The notes under the pieces were generated by a model. It saw nothing but the letters and a program-made list of their open reading frames with translations, did not search any database and was not told the DNA's origin. The translations under genes were made by a program, and so were the position numbers. Positions 27,305 to 36,974 of a stretch of 64,000 bases of DNA are shown here, in pieces. This stretch comes from Dyadobacter jejuensis. GTDB taxonomy: Bacteria; Bacteroidota; Bacteroidia; Cytophagales; Spirosomataceae. Numbering within the stretch: the stretch's first letter is position 1; the number at the start of each line of letters is the position of its first letter. Location: NCBI RefSeq assembly GCF_003149085.1, contig NZ_QGDT01000006.1, forward strand, positions 62,001 through 126,000, read 5' to 3'.

Positions 27305-28282
27305 CTATTCAACACCAAACCAATCATACGTCCGCCTGGCCAACGCTGCAAGCTCTTCACGTAGGTCAGGCGGCTCCACCACCCGAATAGCCCCGGCATA
27401 AGGAAGCAGCCAGGTGGCCATATAGGGAAGTGAGGCTACTAAAAATACCATTTCCATGCAGTCGTCGGACAGGGGCGTCTGGTGGGTCCAGCCATATTGT
27501 TGTCTGGTATCCTGCAAATGATACCACAAACTCGGGGACATGGCCGTAGGATGGACATGGATAACGACTTTACGCTTCCCCTCTCTTTGAGCCTGGTCGG
27601 CCCAATATTGCCTCAAGGTTTCGGGGCGGGGAGAAAACACCTCCTCCCTGAGGACAAGATGCTTGATGCGGTCGAGCCGAAAATTACGAAAATCGTTCCG
27701 TAACCGGCAATAGGCGACCACATGCCAATATGTACTCCTATAAAGCCCGATTGGCTCTAGCTCTCGTCCGAGCGGATGGCCCGTTTCGGCTCCGGCATAT
27801 TCGATATATACGAGTCTATGAGAAGTTATGGCCGCTACCATTTGCTGATAGGTATTGGGAGTGGTGGCCGGCCCAGCAGGCTCCAGCACTTGTATATGGG
27901 GATCTAAAGCTTCCAAATGATCCCTTTCCTGATAGCGTAGGGCGGCACGAAGCTTGTCCATAGCCCCGGCACAATATTGAGCCGTTATGGGGTCGGTGAG
28001 TTGAGCGGCCAACTTTTCGGCGGTGAGCAAAGCCGTAACTTCCTCCCTTGTAAACATGACGGGGGGCAACCTGTATCCGTCCAGCATGGCGTAGCCCTTC
28101 CCCTCCTGCGTGGTAATGGGGATGCCCGCAGCCTCCAAGGTACGTATGTCCCTGTAGATGGTGCGGGTGCTCACCGAAAAACGCTTGGCCAGTTCGGTAG
28201 CCGACATCACCCGCTTCGTCTGAAGCAGGGTAAGCAGGGCTACCAGTCGGGACAGTCGGGATACTTCAGAATCTATCATCAT
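27305..28282 (-). CDS. YafY-type regulator with HTH and WYL domains
   Basis: A 325-residue transcription factor. An N-terminal winged helix-turn-helix (ELAKRFSVSTRTIYRDIRTL, about residues 27-46) binds DNA. A middle WYL domain (HRLVYIEYAGAETG near residue 155, then YRSTYWHVVAYCRLRNDFR) is thought to bind a ligand or nucleic acid, and a C-terminal WCX-like extension follows. Such regulators often sit beside the gene they control; here the YdeI-like gene on the same strand starts upstream of it and is a possible partner. Full family length and a clear start. Confidence 0.9.
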   Translation of the reverse strand: MMIDSEVSRLSRLVALLTLLQTKRVMSATELAKRFSVSTRTIYRDIRTLEAAGIPITTQEGKGYAMLDGYRLPPVMFTREEVTALLTAEKLAAQLTDPITAQYCAGAMDKLRAALRYQERDHLEALDPHIQVLEPAGPATTPNTYQQMVAAITSHRLVYIEYAGAETGHPLGRELEPIGLYRSTYWHVVAYCRLRNDFRNFRLDRIKHLVLREEVFSPRPETLRQYWADQAQREGKRKVVIHVHPTAMSPSLWYHLQDTRQQYGWTHQTPLSDDCMEMVFLVASLPYMATWLLPYAGAIRVVEPPDLREELAALARRTYDWFGVE

Positions 28283-28326
28283 GCTTTACTTCCTCCTATT
28301 GGCGCGTACGCCATCCCCTATATGGT

Positions 28327-28908
28327 CTACCGTATAAATTTCGGTTTTATAGATTGACGGGTAGAGGCAACGATTTCGTCGATTCGTTTCTGGCGAGTCT
28401 CGGCCCTTTTCGCCATTAACAACCACTGTAGGAGGCCCTTTTGGTTCGACCTACTTAGGCTAAGAAAAAAGTCTTTGGCAATGGGCCATTTGTCTAATTC
28501 CTGCTCCAAATCCTGTGGAATGGTTAAAGCCTCCGCTGAGTCCAACAAAGACCAGGAGCCGTCCTCCATGGCCCGATCCACACATTCCATACCGGCTGGA
28601 GTCATCCGTTTCGTTTCAATCAATTGCTTCACCTTGTCCTTGTTAATGGCCGACCAGATGCTCTTGGGTTTTCTCCTACAAAAAAAACGCATAAACTTTT
28701 CCTCATCGATGGGCTTCACGAGGCTGTCGATCCAGCCATAGCATAGGGCTTCGTCCACCGCCTCACTCCAGCTGACCCCCTTGATCTTGGATTTGTTCTT
28801 GTAAAAAACCAGCCAAACGGACTTTTCCTTGGAATGGTTTTCCTGTAACCAGGCTCTCCATTCTCCGGCGTTGAAAGGACAAAAAGTCTTTACCTCTTTG
28901 TTGGGCAT
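28327..28908 (-). CDS. YdeI/OmpD-associated family protein
   Basis: A 193-residue soluble protein of the YdeI/OmpD-associated (bacteriocin-protection) family. Its characteristic core is EWRAWLQENHSKEKSVWLVF, then WSEAVDEALCYGWIDSLVKP and FFCRRKPKSIWSAINKDKV. The C-terminal helix with LLMAKRAETRQKRIDEIV is also standard. The biochemical role is unknown; some members affect resistance to peptides in other bacteria. It ends about 45 bases before the WYL regulator gene on the same strand, so the two may be cotranscribed. Confidence 0.9.
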   Translation of the reverse strand: MPNKEVKTFCPFNAGEWRAWLQENHSKEKSVWLVFYKNKSKIKGVSWSEAVDEALCYGWIDSLVKPIDEEKFMRFFCRRKPKSIWSAINKDKVKQLIETKRMTPAGMECVDRAMEDGSWSLLDSAEALTIPQDLEQELDKWPIAKDFFLSLSRSNQKGLLQWLLMAKRAETRQKRIDEIVASTRQSIKPKFIR

Positions 28909-29023
28909 AATCGTTGGGTTTTGGACGGCGATAATGATCGAACAGCATCATTAAAAGGCCGTGGATGGTTTATATTACTTGAATGATACAAAGAAAAGCC
29001 AAGCTACTGACAACCCTATGTCA

Positions 29024-29033
29024 GGGGGGGGGG
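29024..29033. repeat. Homopolymer G tract upstream of ridA-like gene
   Basis: Ten consecutive G residues lie in the divergent gap between the YdeI-like and RidA-like genes. Such a tract can slip during replication and alter promoter spacing, but it is also a common site of sequencing error. Confidence 0.6.
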
Positions 29034-29149
29034 AGAATAGAAAAAAAACTCCCCCCTAGCTGAGGGTATGACATAAGGCTGTCGCAGGGAGCTCCGACTT
29101 TTGTGGTGTCGAGTGACAACAACTTCTTCTCATCACAAAAATTAAGCAA

Positions 29150-29542
29150 ATGGAAAAGCGCACCATCGATCCCTGGAAATGGGGAGAATTTACCAATTCG
29201 GTACAGGCCGTCGAAATTAAACAACCAGCAGGGACCCTCTACTGTTCGGGACAGGTGGCCATCGATGCCAACGGGGTGCCCAGTGCTGCCGACATGAAAA
29301 CCCAGCTAAGCCTGGCCCTACAAAACCTAGAGCAGCTTATTGCCGAGGCGGGCTACGCATGCAGTGGCATCGTCCGGCTCAATGTCTACACCCTATCTAC
29401 TCAAGAATTTTTCTCTACCTGTATGGAGGTTTATGCCGGTTGGATAGCCACCCATGGCATCAAACAAGCCACTACCTTGCTCGAGGTTCAAGGGCTTTTT
29501 GGCCCGTTGACCGTCGAACTAGAGGCTACGGTCGTGAAGTAA
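29150..29542 (+). CDS. RidA (YjgF/YER057c/UK114) family protein
   Basis: A 130-residue protein of the RidA family, whose members deaminate reactive enamine/imine intermediates formed by PLP enzymes and work as trimers. It shows TLYCSGQVAIDANGVPSAAD, the central helix MKTQLSLALQNLEQLIAEAG, then IVRLNVYTLSTQEFF, in which the Arg is the substrate-binding residue of active members. It ends with VELEATVVK. The ALPATTLLEVQGLF-like segment is slightly different from the classical motif, so activity on 2-aminoacrylate is probable but not certain. It is a single gene, followed by two hairpins. Confidence 0.88.
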   Translation: MEKRTIDPWKWGEFTNSVQAVEIKQPAGTLYCSGQVAIDANGVPSAADMKTQLSLALQNLEQLIAEAGYACSGIVRLNVYTLSTQEFFSTCMEVYAGWIATHGIKQATTLLEVQGLFGPLTVELEATVVK

Positions 29543-29563
29543 TAGGCCTGGCCTTTAAAAGCA

Positions 29564-29601
29564 ATAGGGTCCGCGACCATCGAATTGGCTGCGGACCCTA
29601 T
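29564..29601 (+). repeat. Inverted repeat downstream of the RidA gene
   Basis: An 11-base perfect arm ATAGGGTCCGC pairs with GCGGACCCTAT across 16 bases, 22 bases past the stop. There is no T tract, so its role may be mRNA 3'-end protection rather than termination. Confidence 0.55.
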
Positions 29602-29634
29602 AGGTATCACTTAAATCCTGACAAAAACCAGGTC

Positions 29635-29668
29635 AAGAACACCGGCAAGGGCACCGGTGTTCTTTTTG
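29635..29668 (+). terminator. Convergent terminator between RidA and SusD
   Basis: An 11-base perfect stem, AAGAACACCGG/CCGGTGTTCTT, with an eight-base loop is followed on the plus strand by a T tract. It ends four bases from the susD stop and could serve both converging transcripts. Confidence 0.75.
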
Positions 29669-29671
29669 TTA

Positions 29672-31171
29672 TTATCTGTAACCGTTGTTGGTCGGGTCAG
29701 ACTCTAACAATGCAGGGTTTAGGTCTATTTCTTGTTGGGGAATAGGCAACTTCACCATATGGGGTTGAATATTTTCGTTCCCTTTAAAAATACCATAATT
29801 GGCATTTTGTACGGTCTCTACTAAGATTCCCCAGCGGATCAGGTCATAACGACGCTCCGACTCTCCGGCAAGTTCCCATTTGTATTCATCCTGAATGGCC
29901 TTTCTTAGGGCCGACTGATCGGTGGTGGTTACCGGCTGAGCAGGCGAATAGGCCCTTTCGCGAATACGGTTTAGATAGGCTAGCGATTCGGTTGTTTTCC
30001 CTAGTTCATTGGCAGCTTCTGCGGCCATCAAATATACCTGAGCCAAACGCATGGTGATCCACGCTTCTCCATGATTTCCACGGGGAGAGTTTACAAAATC
30101 GAAATTGGTCCTTTTGGTCAAATACGTAAAGTTAAGATCGTAGCCCAAATAGCTTTGAAGCAAGGTATAAGGACGTCTAAGATCGTCTTTAGGGAATTTG
30201 TCGATCAGGTCGTTCAAGGGAACATTCAAGCCATAACCGTTAAATTCTTCGCCTATGGCTGCCAGCTTCGCAGAAAACTCATTACGCAAGGCCGCATTTT
30301 TGGGTTCATCCCGAAGACGTGGGTTAAAGCTATCGGTGATATCCTGGGTATTATTGGGAGCATCTTTGGTATAATCGAAACCGAATATCGCCTCGGCATT
30401 AAACTGATTGTTTAAGTTAAACACTTCCCCATAAGTAGGCATCAATTGATGTGGCGAATTGTTGATAATATCTTGGCTCGCCTCCAGAGCACCTGCCCAA
30501 TCTTTTTGCCATAGGTAAAAACGAGTTCTTAAAAACTTAGCGGACCATTTGGTAGCGCGGCCCACATTGGCACCCGTGTTGGTCGATGGCAACAGGCTTT
30601 CGGACTGTATAAGATCCTGTACCATCTGCTGGCGAATTTGCACCATATCCGAACGGCCTAGCACCGCCACCTCATCCAAGGGCAGGTCTTCTAAGAAATA
30701 AGGAACGTCTCCCCATAGGGCTGTCAAATGGTAATAGGCCAAGGCACGCAAAAACAAGGCTTCTCCTATCACTAGGTCGCGGGTAGCTGCCGAGATTTTC
30801 TCGTTGTCTTCCACATTGACCAATACGGAGTTGGCATCGCCTACTGCACTATACAAATCCCGCCACAAGCCATAGGCATTACCATAATTGGTTTCGGTGA
30901 GGTTATAATCCAAGATTGGAGCCAGGCCACCGAAAATACGACTCGACATCATCTCGTCGGAACCAAAGAAGGTCCAAGAAGTAATTCCTTGCCAGCCTTT
31001 ATAAAGGTTACCTGTCCGGAAATCGAGGTACAAACCGTTAGCAGCCTGAATGGCCTCCTGGTCGGAGTTGTAAAAGTTACTTGGAGAAATTACCCCCCGA
31101 ACATTCTCTTCCAAAAAGCTGCTACAGCTTCCGAGAAAAAATATCACTAATACTAAATATATTTTTTTCAT
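29672..31171 (-). CDS. SusD/RagB-family glycan-binding lipoprotein (locus 1)
   Basis: The outer-membrane lid lipoprotein that captures glycans for its SusC partner. The 499-residue product begins MKKIYLVLVIFFLGSCSSFL, with the lipobox Cys at residue 16. SusD-family features include the GVISPSNFYNSDQEAIQAAN start, LFLRALAYYHLTALWGDVPY near residue 140, and a C-terminal SusD domain with NRIRERAY, YKWELAGESERRYDLIRWG and a final TNNGYR. It follows susC by 11 bases on the same strand, the universal pair order. No family-specific ligand can be deduced. Confidence 0.93.
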   Translation of the reverse strand: MKKIYLVLVIFFLGSCSSFLEENVRGVISPSNFYNSDQEAIQAANGLYLDFRTGNLYKGWQGITSWTFFGSDEMMSSRIFGGLAPILDYNLTETNYGNAYGLWRDLYSAVGDANSVLVNVEDNEKISAATRDLVIGEALFLRALAYYHLTALWGDVPYFLEDLPLDEVAVLGRSDMVQIRQQMVQDLIQSESLLPSTNTGANVGRATKWSAKFLRTRFYLWQKDWAGALEASQDIINNSPHQLMPTYGEVFNLNNQFNAEAIFGFDYTKDAPNNTQDITDSFNPRLRDEPKNAALRNEFSAKLAAIGEEFNGYGLNVPLNDLIDKFPKDDLRRPYTLLQSYLGYDLNFTYLTKRTNFDFVNSPRGNHGEAWITMRLAQVYLMAAEAANELGKTTESLAYLNRIRERAYSPAQPVTTTDQSALRKAIQDEYKWELAGESERRYDLIRWGILVETVQNANYGIFKGNENIQPHMVKLPIPQQEIDLNPALLESDPTNNGYR

Positions 31172-31182
31172 GTCTGTTTTCT

Positions 31183-34100
31183 TTAAAAATTAGCTTTTAG
31201 GCCTAAAGTGAAAGTCTTGGCATTGGGATACTGGTTTTTGATGATCCCTCTTACTGTAGAATTGGTACCGAATCGCGTCGCTTCAGGGTCGTAACCTCTA
31301 AACTTCGAGATCAAAAACACATTGCTACCAACCCCATATACCGACAGGCCTTTTACGACTTTGCTGTTGATCGGCAGGGTGTACTCTAGCTTAAGGGTCT
31401 TAAGACGAAGGTGAGAACCGTCTTCCAACATAGCGGAGTTGGATACTACATCCGAAAGACTCGCAATACCACCAGCCTTAGGAATATCCGAAGTTGGATT
31501 TTCAGGAGACCAACGGTCCCGGTTCTCGGCATAAATATTCACTTCACTTAGTCCAAAGAAGCCTTGTTGATTATACTCGTTATAAACATCGTTACCCAAT
31601 GTACCTTGGAAGAACACGTCCAATGTAAAGTTTTTATAACGGAACGAGTTATTCAAACCACCAAAGATTTTGGGCTCTGGATTTCCCATTTCGATATGAT
31701 CGTCGTTATTGATTTTACCATCGCCATTCTCATCCTTGAAACGAGGGCCACCCACTACCTGGCGGATACCTAGGTTACCATCGGCATCAATTTCTTCTTG
31801 CGACTTGTAGGTACCCAAATACTGTACCCCAGTAAATACACCCACGGGACGCCCATTGATAAGTTTAGCACCAGGGCCACCTTGTTCCATGGTAAAAATG
31901 ATAATCTCATCCACACCAGCCAGGTTCAAAATTTTAGAACGGTTACCCGATAAAGTCAATGTAGACTTCCACCCGAAGTCCTTTTTGTCTACATTGATGG
32001 TATTGATCATAAACTCTAGTCCTTGGTTACGAATAGAACCTACATTCTCTAATTTGGTATCAAACCCAGTCACTTTAGGAAGCTGACGAGCCAATAGCAA
32101 GTCTTTGGTTTTCTTATAGTAGAAGTCGATTTCCCCTGTAATTCGGTTATTAAGGAATCCAAACTCAAGACCTATGTCGAGCTGATCGGTGGTTTCCCAT
32201 TTCAACTCTGGGTTGGCGGGTCTTCCGCGCTGAATTCCGATCGTTTGGATATCGTTAAACACCAGTATATTGTTGGTTAATACTGCTAACGTACTATATG
32301 GGTCTACAGATTCTTTACCGGCACTACCAAAACTCGATCTGAGTTTTAAGTTTGAGAAGACCCTTTGATTCTGCATGAAGGGCTCGTCGATGATCCGCCA
32401 AGCAAAAGCCGCTGAAGGGAAGAAAGCATAGGCATTATTAGATCCTGAATATACAGAAGCACCATCAACCCTGGCTACCCCGGTAAAGATATATCGGTTT
32501 TTGAAGGTATAATTGGCACGAGCTAACCAGGATACCAACTGACGTGACCCCGTAAGGTCAGACCCTACCCTATAGGTCAAAGGATCACCAATGCTAAGGT
32601 TGTCATAACTTATGGCATTCACAGACAGTCCCTGAGTTTGGGCATAGGCAGTTTCCTTTAATCCTTTCTGCCAGGTAAAACCAGCTAGGATATTTAAACG
32701 ATTATTTTCGTTGATCTCCTTATCGAAGGTAACCGTGTTCTCCTGAAGTATATCAAATTCGAAGGTATTACTAACCTTAGCAAATCCGCCTTGTTGAGCG
32801 GCAGCTCTTACGGGCAGATCTCCAGGAAGAAACTGATTGGTTTTAGTCCAATTAATTTTTGGTCCTATTGTAGAACGGAAGGTAATATTTTTCCAAGGAT
32901 TGTATTCCACATAAGCAGTAGTAAGCAAATTAGCACCATAAGTAAAATCTGTCATAAGTGCTAAATCGGCCAAAGGATTCCGTAAGGTACCTCCAGTAAC
33001 AATATTTTGATCCCAATAGGTCACCCCGTCCGGATAATAAGTAGGAAAACTGGTCAACGCATTTTGAAGCACGCCCGACAAGTCGACTTTATCGTTCTCG
33101 TTCCTCGTGAATGCTCCGTTAAAACGGATACCAGCCTTTAATTTTTTGTTGAGTTTAAAGTCCAAATTGGCACGTAATATATAACGTTCCAATCCCGTAC
33201 CTTTTACGATACCATCTTGTTTGAAGTAGTTGGTCGAAACATAATAGTTTAGATCTGGGGTATTACCTCCAACTGAAAAGTCGAGGTTGGTAATGGCTGC
33301 ATTCTGGGTAATCAGATCTTGCCAGTCAGAATCGGCTACCTCACTCTTATCAGCAAATGGATCGGCACTGTTAGAATTGGCCGCAAATTCAGTACCATAA
33401 TCGGCCCTTTCGAAGCCATTGAGGTATTCTATTTTTCTGGCCAATGTTTGTACTCCGCGATACACATTGACGGATATATTAGGTTTGCCTCCTTTAAAAC
33501 CAGCACCACCCTTGGTGGTAACCATAATCACCCCGTTGGCACCGCGGGTACCATAGATCGATATCGCTGTAGCATCTTTCAATACTTCGATTGACTCAAT
33601 ATCGTTGGTGTTGATGTTGTTGAGGTTAAAATCGGTTCCTACAATAAAGCCGTCGATCACATAAAGTGGTTCGTTGTCGGCGCTGATGGAGTTCCCCCCC
33701 CTAATCCGAATACTCGAACGCGCACCTGGCGATCCGTTTGCGGCGGTAACCATCACACCTGAGGCTCTACCTTGTAATACCTGATCTAAACGTGAAGAAG
33801 GGGTGTCCTGCAACTGCTTGGAGTTCACCGTTCCAACCGCACCGGTCAAGTCACTCTTCCGAGTCACACCGTACCCAACGACTACCAGTTCCTCTAAGTT
33901 TTTATTGTCTTCCTGAAGTGTTACATCGATCACCGACTGGTTGCCCACGGCGATGGTTTGGCTCGTGTAGCCGATGTAAGAAAATACCAACTCCTGGCTA
34001 GGAGCAGCTTCCAGAGTGTACTTCCCTTCTACATCCGAAATGGTCCCCGTCGTAGTCCCCTTAATACTAATGGACACCCCGATCAGGGCCTCCTTATTTT

Positions 34101-34203
34101 GATCTACTATCTTACCGCTAATTTTGGATTGAGCCAAAGCTGTCGTGCAAATAAGCGTCAAGATGAGCAATACATAAGCATTGACACGTATTAGTTTCAT
34201 CAT
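31183..34203 (-). CDS. SusC/RagA-family TonB-linked outer membrane transporter (locus 1)
   Basis: A TonB-dependent transporter of the SusC type that imports oligosaccharides through the outer membrane. From the Met at 34203 (an upstream ATG at 34245 would spoil the signal) the protein has about 1006 residues. After a signal peptide ending near TTALAQ comes a carboxypeptidase-regulatory-like domain (ISGKIVDQNKEALIGVSISI). The TonB box region is NLEELVVVGYGVTRKSDLTG. The plug has SIRIRGGNSISADNEPLYVI and GTRGANGVIMVTTKGG, followed by the barrel ending in KTFTLGLKANF. No STN domain is present, so this pair is probably controlled by the adjacent HTCS rather than by a sigma/anti-sigma pair. Confidence 0.94.
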   Translation of the reverse strand: MMKLIRVNAYVLLILTLICTTALAQSKISGKIVDQNKEALIGVSISIKGTTTGTISDVEGKYTLEAAPSQELVFSYIGYTSQTIAVGNQSVIDVTLQEDNKNLEELVVVGYGVTRKSDLTGAVGTVNSKQLQDTPSSRLDQVLQGRASGVMVTAANGSPGARSSIRIRGGNSISADNEPLYVIDGFIVGTDFNLNNINTNDIESIEVLKDATAISIYGTRGANGVIMVTTKGGAGFKGGKPNISVNVYRGVQTLARKIEYLNGFERADYGTEFAANSNSADPFADKSEVADSDWQDLITQNAAITNLDFSVGGNTPDLNYYVSTNYFKQDGIVKGTGLERYILRANLDFKLNKKLKAGIRFNGAFTRNENDKVDLSGVLQNALTSFPTYYPDGVTYWDQNIVTGGTLRNPLADLALMTDFTYGANLLTTAYVEYNPWKNITFRSTIGPKINWTKTNQFLPGDLPVRAAAQQGGFAKVSNTFEFDILQENTVTFDKEINENNRLNILAGFTWQKGLKETAYAQTQGLSVNAISYDNLSIGDPLTYRVGSDLTGSRQLVSWLARANYTFKNRYIFTGVARVDGASVYSGSNNAYAFFPSAAFAWRIIDEPFMQNQRVFSNLKLRSSFGSAGKESVDPYSTLAVLTNNILVFNDIQTIGIQRGRPANPELKWETTDQLDIGLEFGFLNNRITGEIDFYYKKTKDLLLARQLPKVTGFDTKLENVGSIRNQGLEFMINTINVDKKDFGWKSTLTLSGNRSKILNLAGVDEIIIFTMEQGGPGAKLINGRPVGVFTGVQYLGTYKSQEEIDADGNLGIRQVVGGPRFKDENGDGKINNDDHIEMGNPEPKIFGGLNNSFRYKNFTLDVFFQGTLGNDVYNEYNQQGFFGLSEVNIYAENRDRWSPENPTSDIPKAGGIASLSDVVSNSAMLEDGSHLRLKTLKLEYTLPINSKVVKGLSVYGVGSNVFLISKFRGYDPEATRFGTNSTVRGIIKNQYPNAKTFTLGLKANF

Positions 34204-34363
34204 GTTTGTATTTTTTGATAAATTAATGATACAAACATCCGACAAATTAATAAGAATAGCGTCTCAAAGTAGGGTTCAAATCGTTGCAATCCCCGTATAG
34301 AGGCTCCTAAGGCTATATTTCAGCACTTTTAAACTAATAAATTGTAAGAAAAGACCAAGCATA

Positions 34364-36949
34364 TTAATTAACAACGGTGTACTTAAGCAACTGAAATTCC
34401 GCCGGATCCGACAGTGAAAAATCGATCTGACCATCGGGACCCAGGGTTTTCCTGACCGTTTTTCCTGTCAACAGATCTTCTAGTTCTACCTTTTTACTTT
34501 CTAGAAAATTTAACTTAAAATGCCCTACCGGATCCTCGTTATAATACTCACGGAACAGCAAAAGAAATCCACTTTGCCCCTCCGCTCCTACCGCCTGAAA
34601 ACCGGTATAACTTCGATTGTCAGGAACGGCACCTATAGGGAATACCTGTGAGGTCCATATCTCTTTTTGGTATCGCTTATGAGCCGCCAGAAGTTCTTGG
34701 ATGGCCCTCTTAGCGGGTGCGGAGTAGGTACTCGGAAACGAGAAGAACTGCGGGGTGCCAAACAAGGTGGTAGCGACACAATAGGCCGGTGAATAGAGGT
34801 AGGCATCGGATAGGCTCCTGTCGACGATCTCGGGATTATGGATGGTCAACTGAAACTTATTGAGGTTGGTATAATGGGAGATATACCAAAAGTCGCGCAA
34901 GGCCAAGGATGGGTTATAGGTAACGTTAGCAGGTGCTCCATTCTTGCGATTCATCACGTGTACGTTGCCATATTCCCGCGCCCAATAATACCCATATCGA
35001 GGGGCATTTTCGGTGAGATCCCAACTGATACTAGATTGAAAATCGGTGTATTGAATAAACTTCCTCACCTTACTCATCATGTTTTCCAGAGCACCATTAT
35101 CGGGAAAGCTGGCGAAATCGAGCTTGAGTTGGGTCATTCGGAGCTCATCCCAATTGCGGATCATATCCTCAGTTTCCATGCCTCGGGCTATGCCCCACAG
35201 CCCCAGCTTCATATCCAACTGCTGAGCTTTCCGTACCACATTGCCCCATCCCGTCGGGTATACTTCGGGGTGAGGATTCCAGCCATTTCCCTTGGAAAAC
35301 GAGGAGCCATCATGTTTCTTTCCTACCTGCCATCCATCGTCTATAAGCAGCAGATCGACCCCCAGTTCCTTACTCTCTTTCAAAAGCTTCAGGACAGAGG
35401 CTTCACTGGCGGCATCCTGCCCGTCACTTTTATCCTTGCTCATCCCCCAGGTACATATCATCGTGTACATATCCCTTTCTGGAATAGTAGGATAGCGTAG
35501 CCGATCGAATTCCTTAATGGCCAATTGCTTGTCGCCCTCCTCCCCATCGTACAAGATCAGCCAGGAGGCCCAGCTCCAGTGATAACCCTTTGCATCGATA
35601 TCTGCAGGGTACAGACTCGTACCCGTATTGCTCAGTCCATGAGCAGTGAGGGTGAACTCCCCCGTGTCGACCCCATACTGATTCACACATTTATGCGATT
35701 CCTTTAGCATTACCAGGCCATCTTGTCCGTCCTTAAAATCGATTAAATTGGCCCAGTTATAATCGACGGGGCCATTTACTTGAAGCACTTCCTGCTTCAT
35801 GATCGGCGTAGCTTCCGTGTTTCGGTGCTGGGTATCGTTAAAATACCCCGTTAAGGTGGCCTGCCTATTCAAGAAATTGATAGGCAGATAATCCACCCGT
35901 CCTGTAGGGAGCATTTTATCGTTAGACTTATGTACGCCAGCATCTAAGTATTCGGCCAGTCTATACCCCTGGGGCCACTCCTGCTCCAAGCTTCTATACC
36001 GCTCCATATCTACCGATTTGGGTACCGGGCCCTGGGTCGATTTCTCTAAAACCACCACCTCCGACACCCGAACGTCGGCGCTGCCCATATTTTCTAAATA
36101 TACCCGTATGCTTCCATCGGTAGCCAGTTGTTTGACGGGCAGGGGCATAAACACCATCGCTGGCTTATGGTCCATCGCCCTGGCCTTCAACACTTCCTTG
36201 CCTATTTCCCCGTCTACGGAGGTCATCTTCACCCGGTATTTCCGACCCTTTCTGTCCCAATCCCAGCATAATACCCCCAACTGATATTCGGTGTCGGGAT
36301 TGAGCCCCTTGATATGAAATTGGAGGCTATTAGTATCTACCGACTGACTAGCGACGGTTCGGAAAGCCAAGGCCTGCGACTCGTAAGGATTTTCGTTTTT
36401 ACCATTCACCTGCTCGATCCGTACCCGATTGTTCTGATTGTCGGCGGTTCCTTTATAGTACTGCTCAGCGGGCCCTTTAAAAAACACCTGGGTCCGTATT
36501 CCTGGGGCATTGGGATAAGCCCAGGCCTGGTACTTTACATAGGTATCCACGGCTTTATAATACACAATGGCCTCTATCTGTAAGTATTCGGAGGTAAAGC
36601 CTTCGTCGTTCCCTACCGAGGGTTTTATCGACAACAGTTCGCCCTGTGTGCCATCGATAAGCCCATAATAGGCCCAATCGGCCGTAACATTGGGCTTGGT
36701 ATTGACCCATTGTTTTTTTGTCTTTACATTTTCGAGGCTCGTAGTCACCAATCCTTCGCCCGTCCAGCTCCAGGTACGCTGTACCAGGCCAGTAGAGAGA
36801 ACCAGTCGGTTTTGCGCAAAACTTGCGGAAGCCTGCTGGTGATGAAATTCGAAAGAATCCTGAAAATTGGTTCCGGCCTGAGCATGGAAGACGAATAAGC
36901 TAAGCAAAGCACTTAACACGCCAAAAAAGCGATAGGGATCATTATTCAT
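34364..36949 (-). CDS. Secreted clan GH-D glycosidase, GH36/GH27-like, putative alpha-galactosidase
   Basis: A large exported retaining glycosidase. From the Met at 36949 it begins with signal peptide MNNDPYRFFGVLSALLSLFV and a cleavage near HAQAG; a longer start at 36988 would overlap the HTCS gene. An N-terminal beta-sandwich precedes the barrel, where VDLLLIDDGWQVGKKHDGSS, KLGLWGIARGME and TQLKLDFASF occur; the last contains the probable nucleophile Asp (residue 611). In the later acid/base region ISWDLTENAPRYGYYW is plausible. These are GH36/GH27-type patterns, usually alpha-galactosidases or alpha-N-acetylgalactosaminidases. The gene lies between the HTCS and SusC in one strand, so it belongs to locus 1. 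Family assignment beyond the clan is uncertain. Confidence 0.75.
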   Translation of the reverse strand: MNNDPYRFFGVLSALLSLFVFHAQAGTNFQDSFEFHHQQASASFAQNRLVLSTGLVQRTWSWTGEGLVTTSLENVKTKKQWVNTKPNVTADWAYYGLIDGTQGELLSIKPSVGNDEGFTSEYLQIEAIVYYKAVDTYVKYQAWAYPNAPGIRTQVFFKGPAEQYYKGTADNQNNRVRIEQVNGKNENPYESQALAFRTVASQSVDTNSLQFHIKGLNPDTEYQLGVLCWDWDRKGRKYRVKMTSVDGEIGKEVLKARAMDHKPAMVFMPLPVKQLATDGSIRVYLENMGSADVRVSEVVVLEKSTQGPVPKSVDMERYRSLEQEWPQGYRLAEYLDAGVHKSNDKMLPTGRVDYLPINFLNRQATLTGYFNDTQHRNTEATPIMKQEVLQVNGPVDYNWANLIDFKDGQDGLVMLKESHKCVNQYGVDTGEFTLTAHGLSNTGTSLYPADIDAKGYHWSWASWLILYDGEEGDKQLAIKEFDRLRYPTIPERDMYTMICTWGMSKDKSDGQDAASEASVLKLLKESKELGVDLLLIDDGWQVGKKHDGSSFSKGNGWNPHPEVYPTGWGNVVRKAQQLDMKLGLWGIARGMETEDMIRNWDELRMTQLKLDFASFPDNGALENMMSKVRKFIQYTDFQSSISWDLTENAPRYGYYWAREYGNVHVMNRKNGAPANVTYNPSLALRDFWYISHYTNLNKFQLTIHNPEIVDRSLSDAYLYSPAYCVATTLFGTPQFFSFPSTYSAPAKRAIQELLAAHKRYQKEIWTSQVFPIGAVPDNRSYTGFQAVGAEGQSGFLLLFREYYNEDPVGHFKLNFLESKKVELEDLLTGKTVRKTLGPDGQIDFSLSDPAEFQLLKYTVVN

Positions 36950-36974
36950 AGGGGTAGGTTTAAGCGATGAAAAC

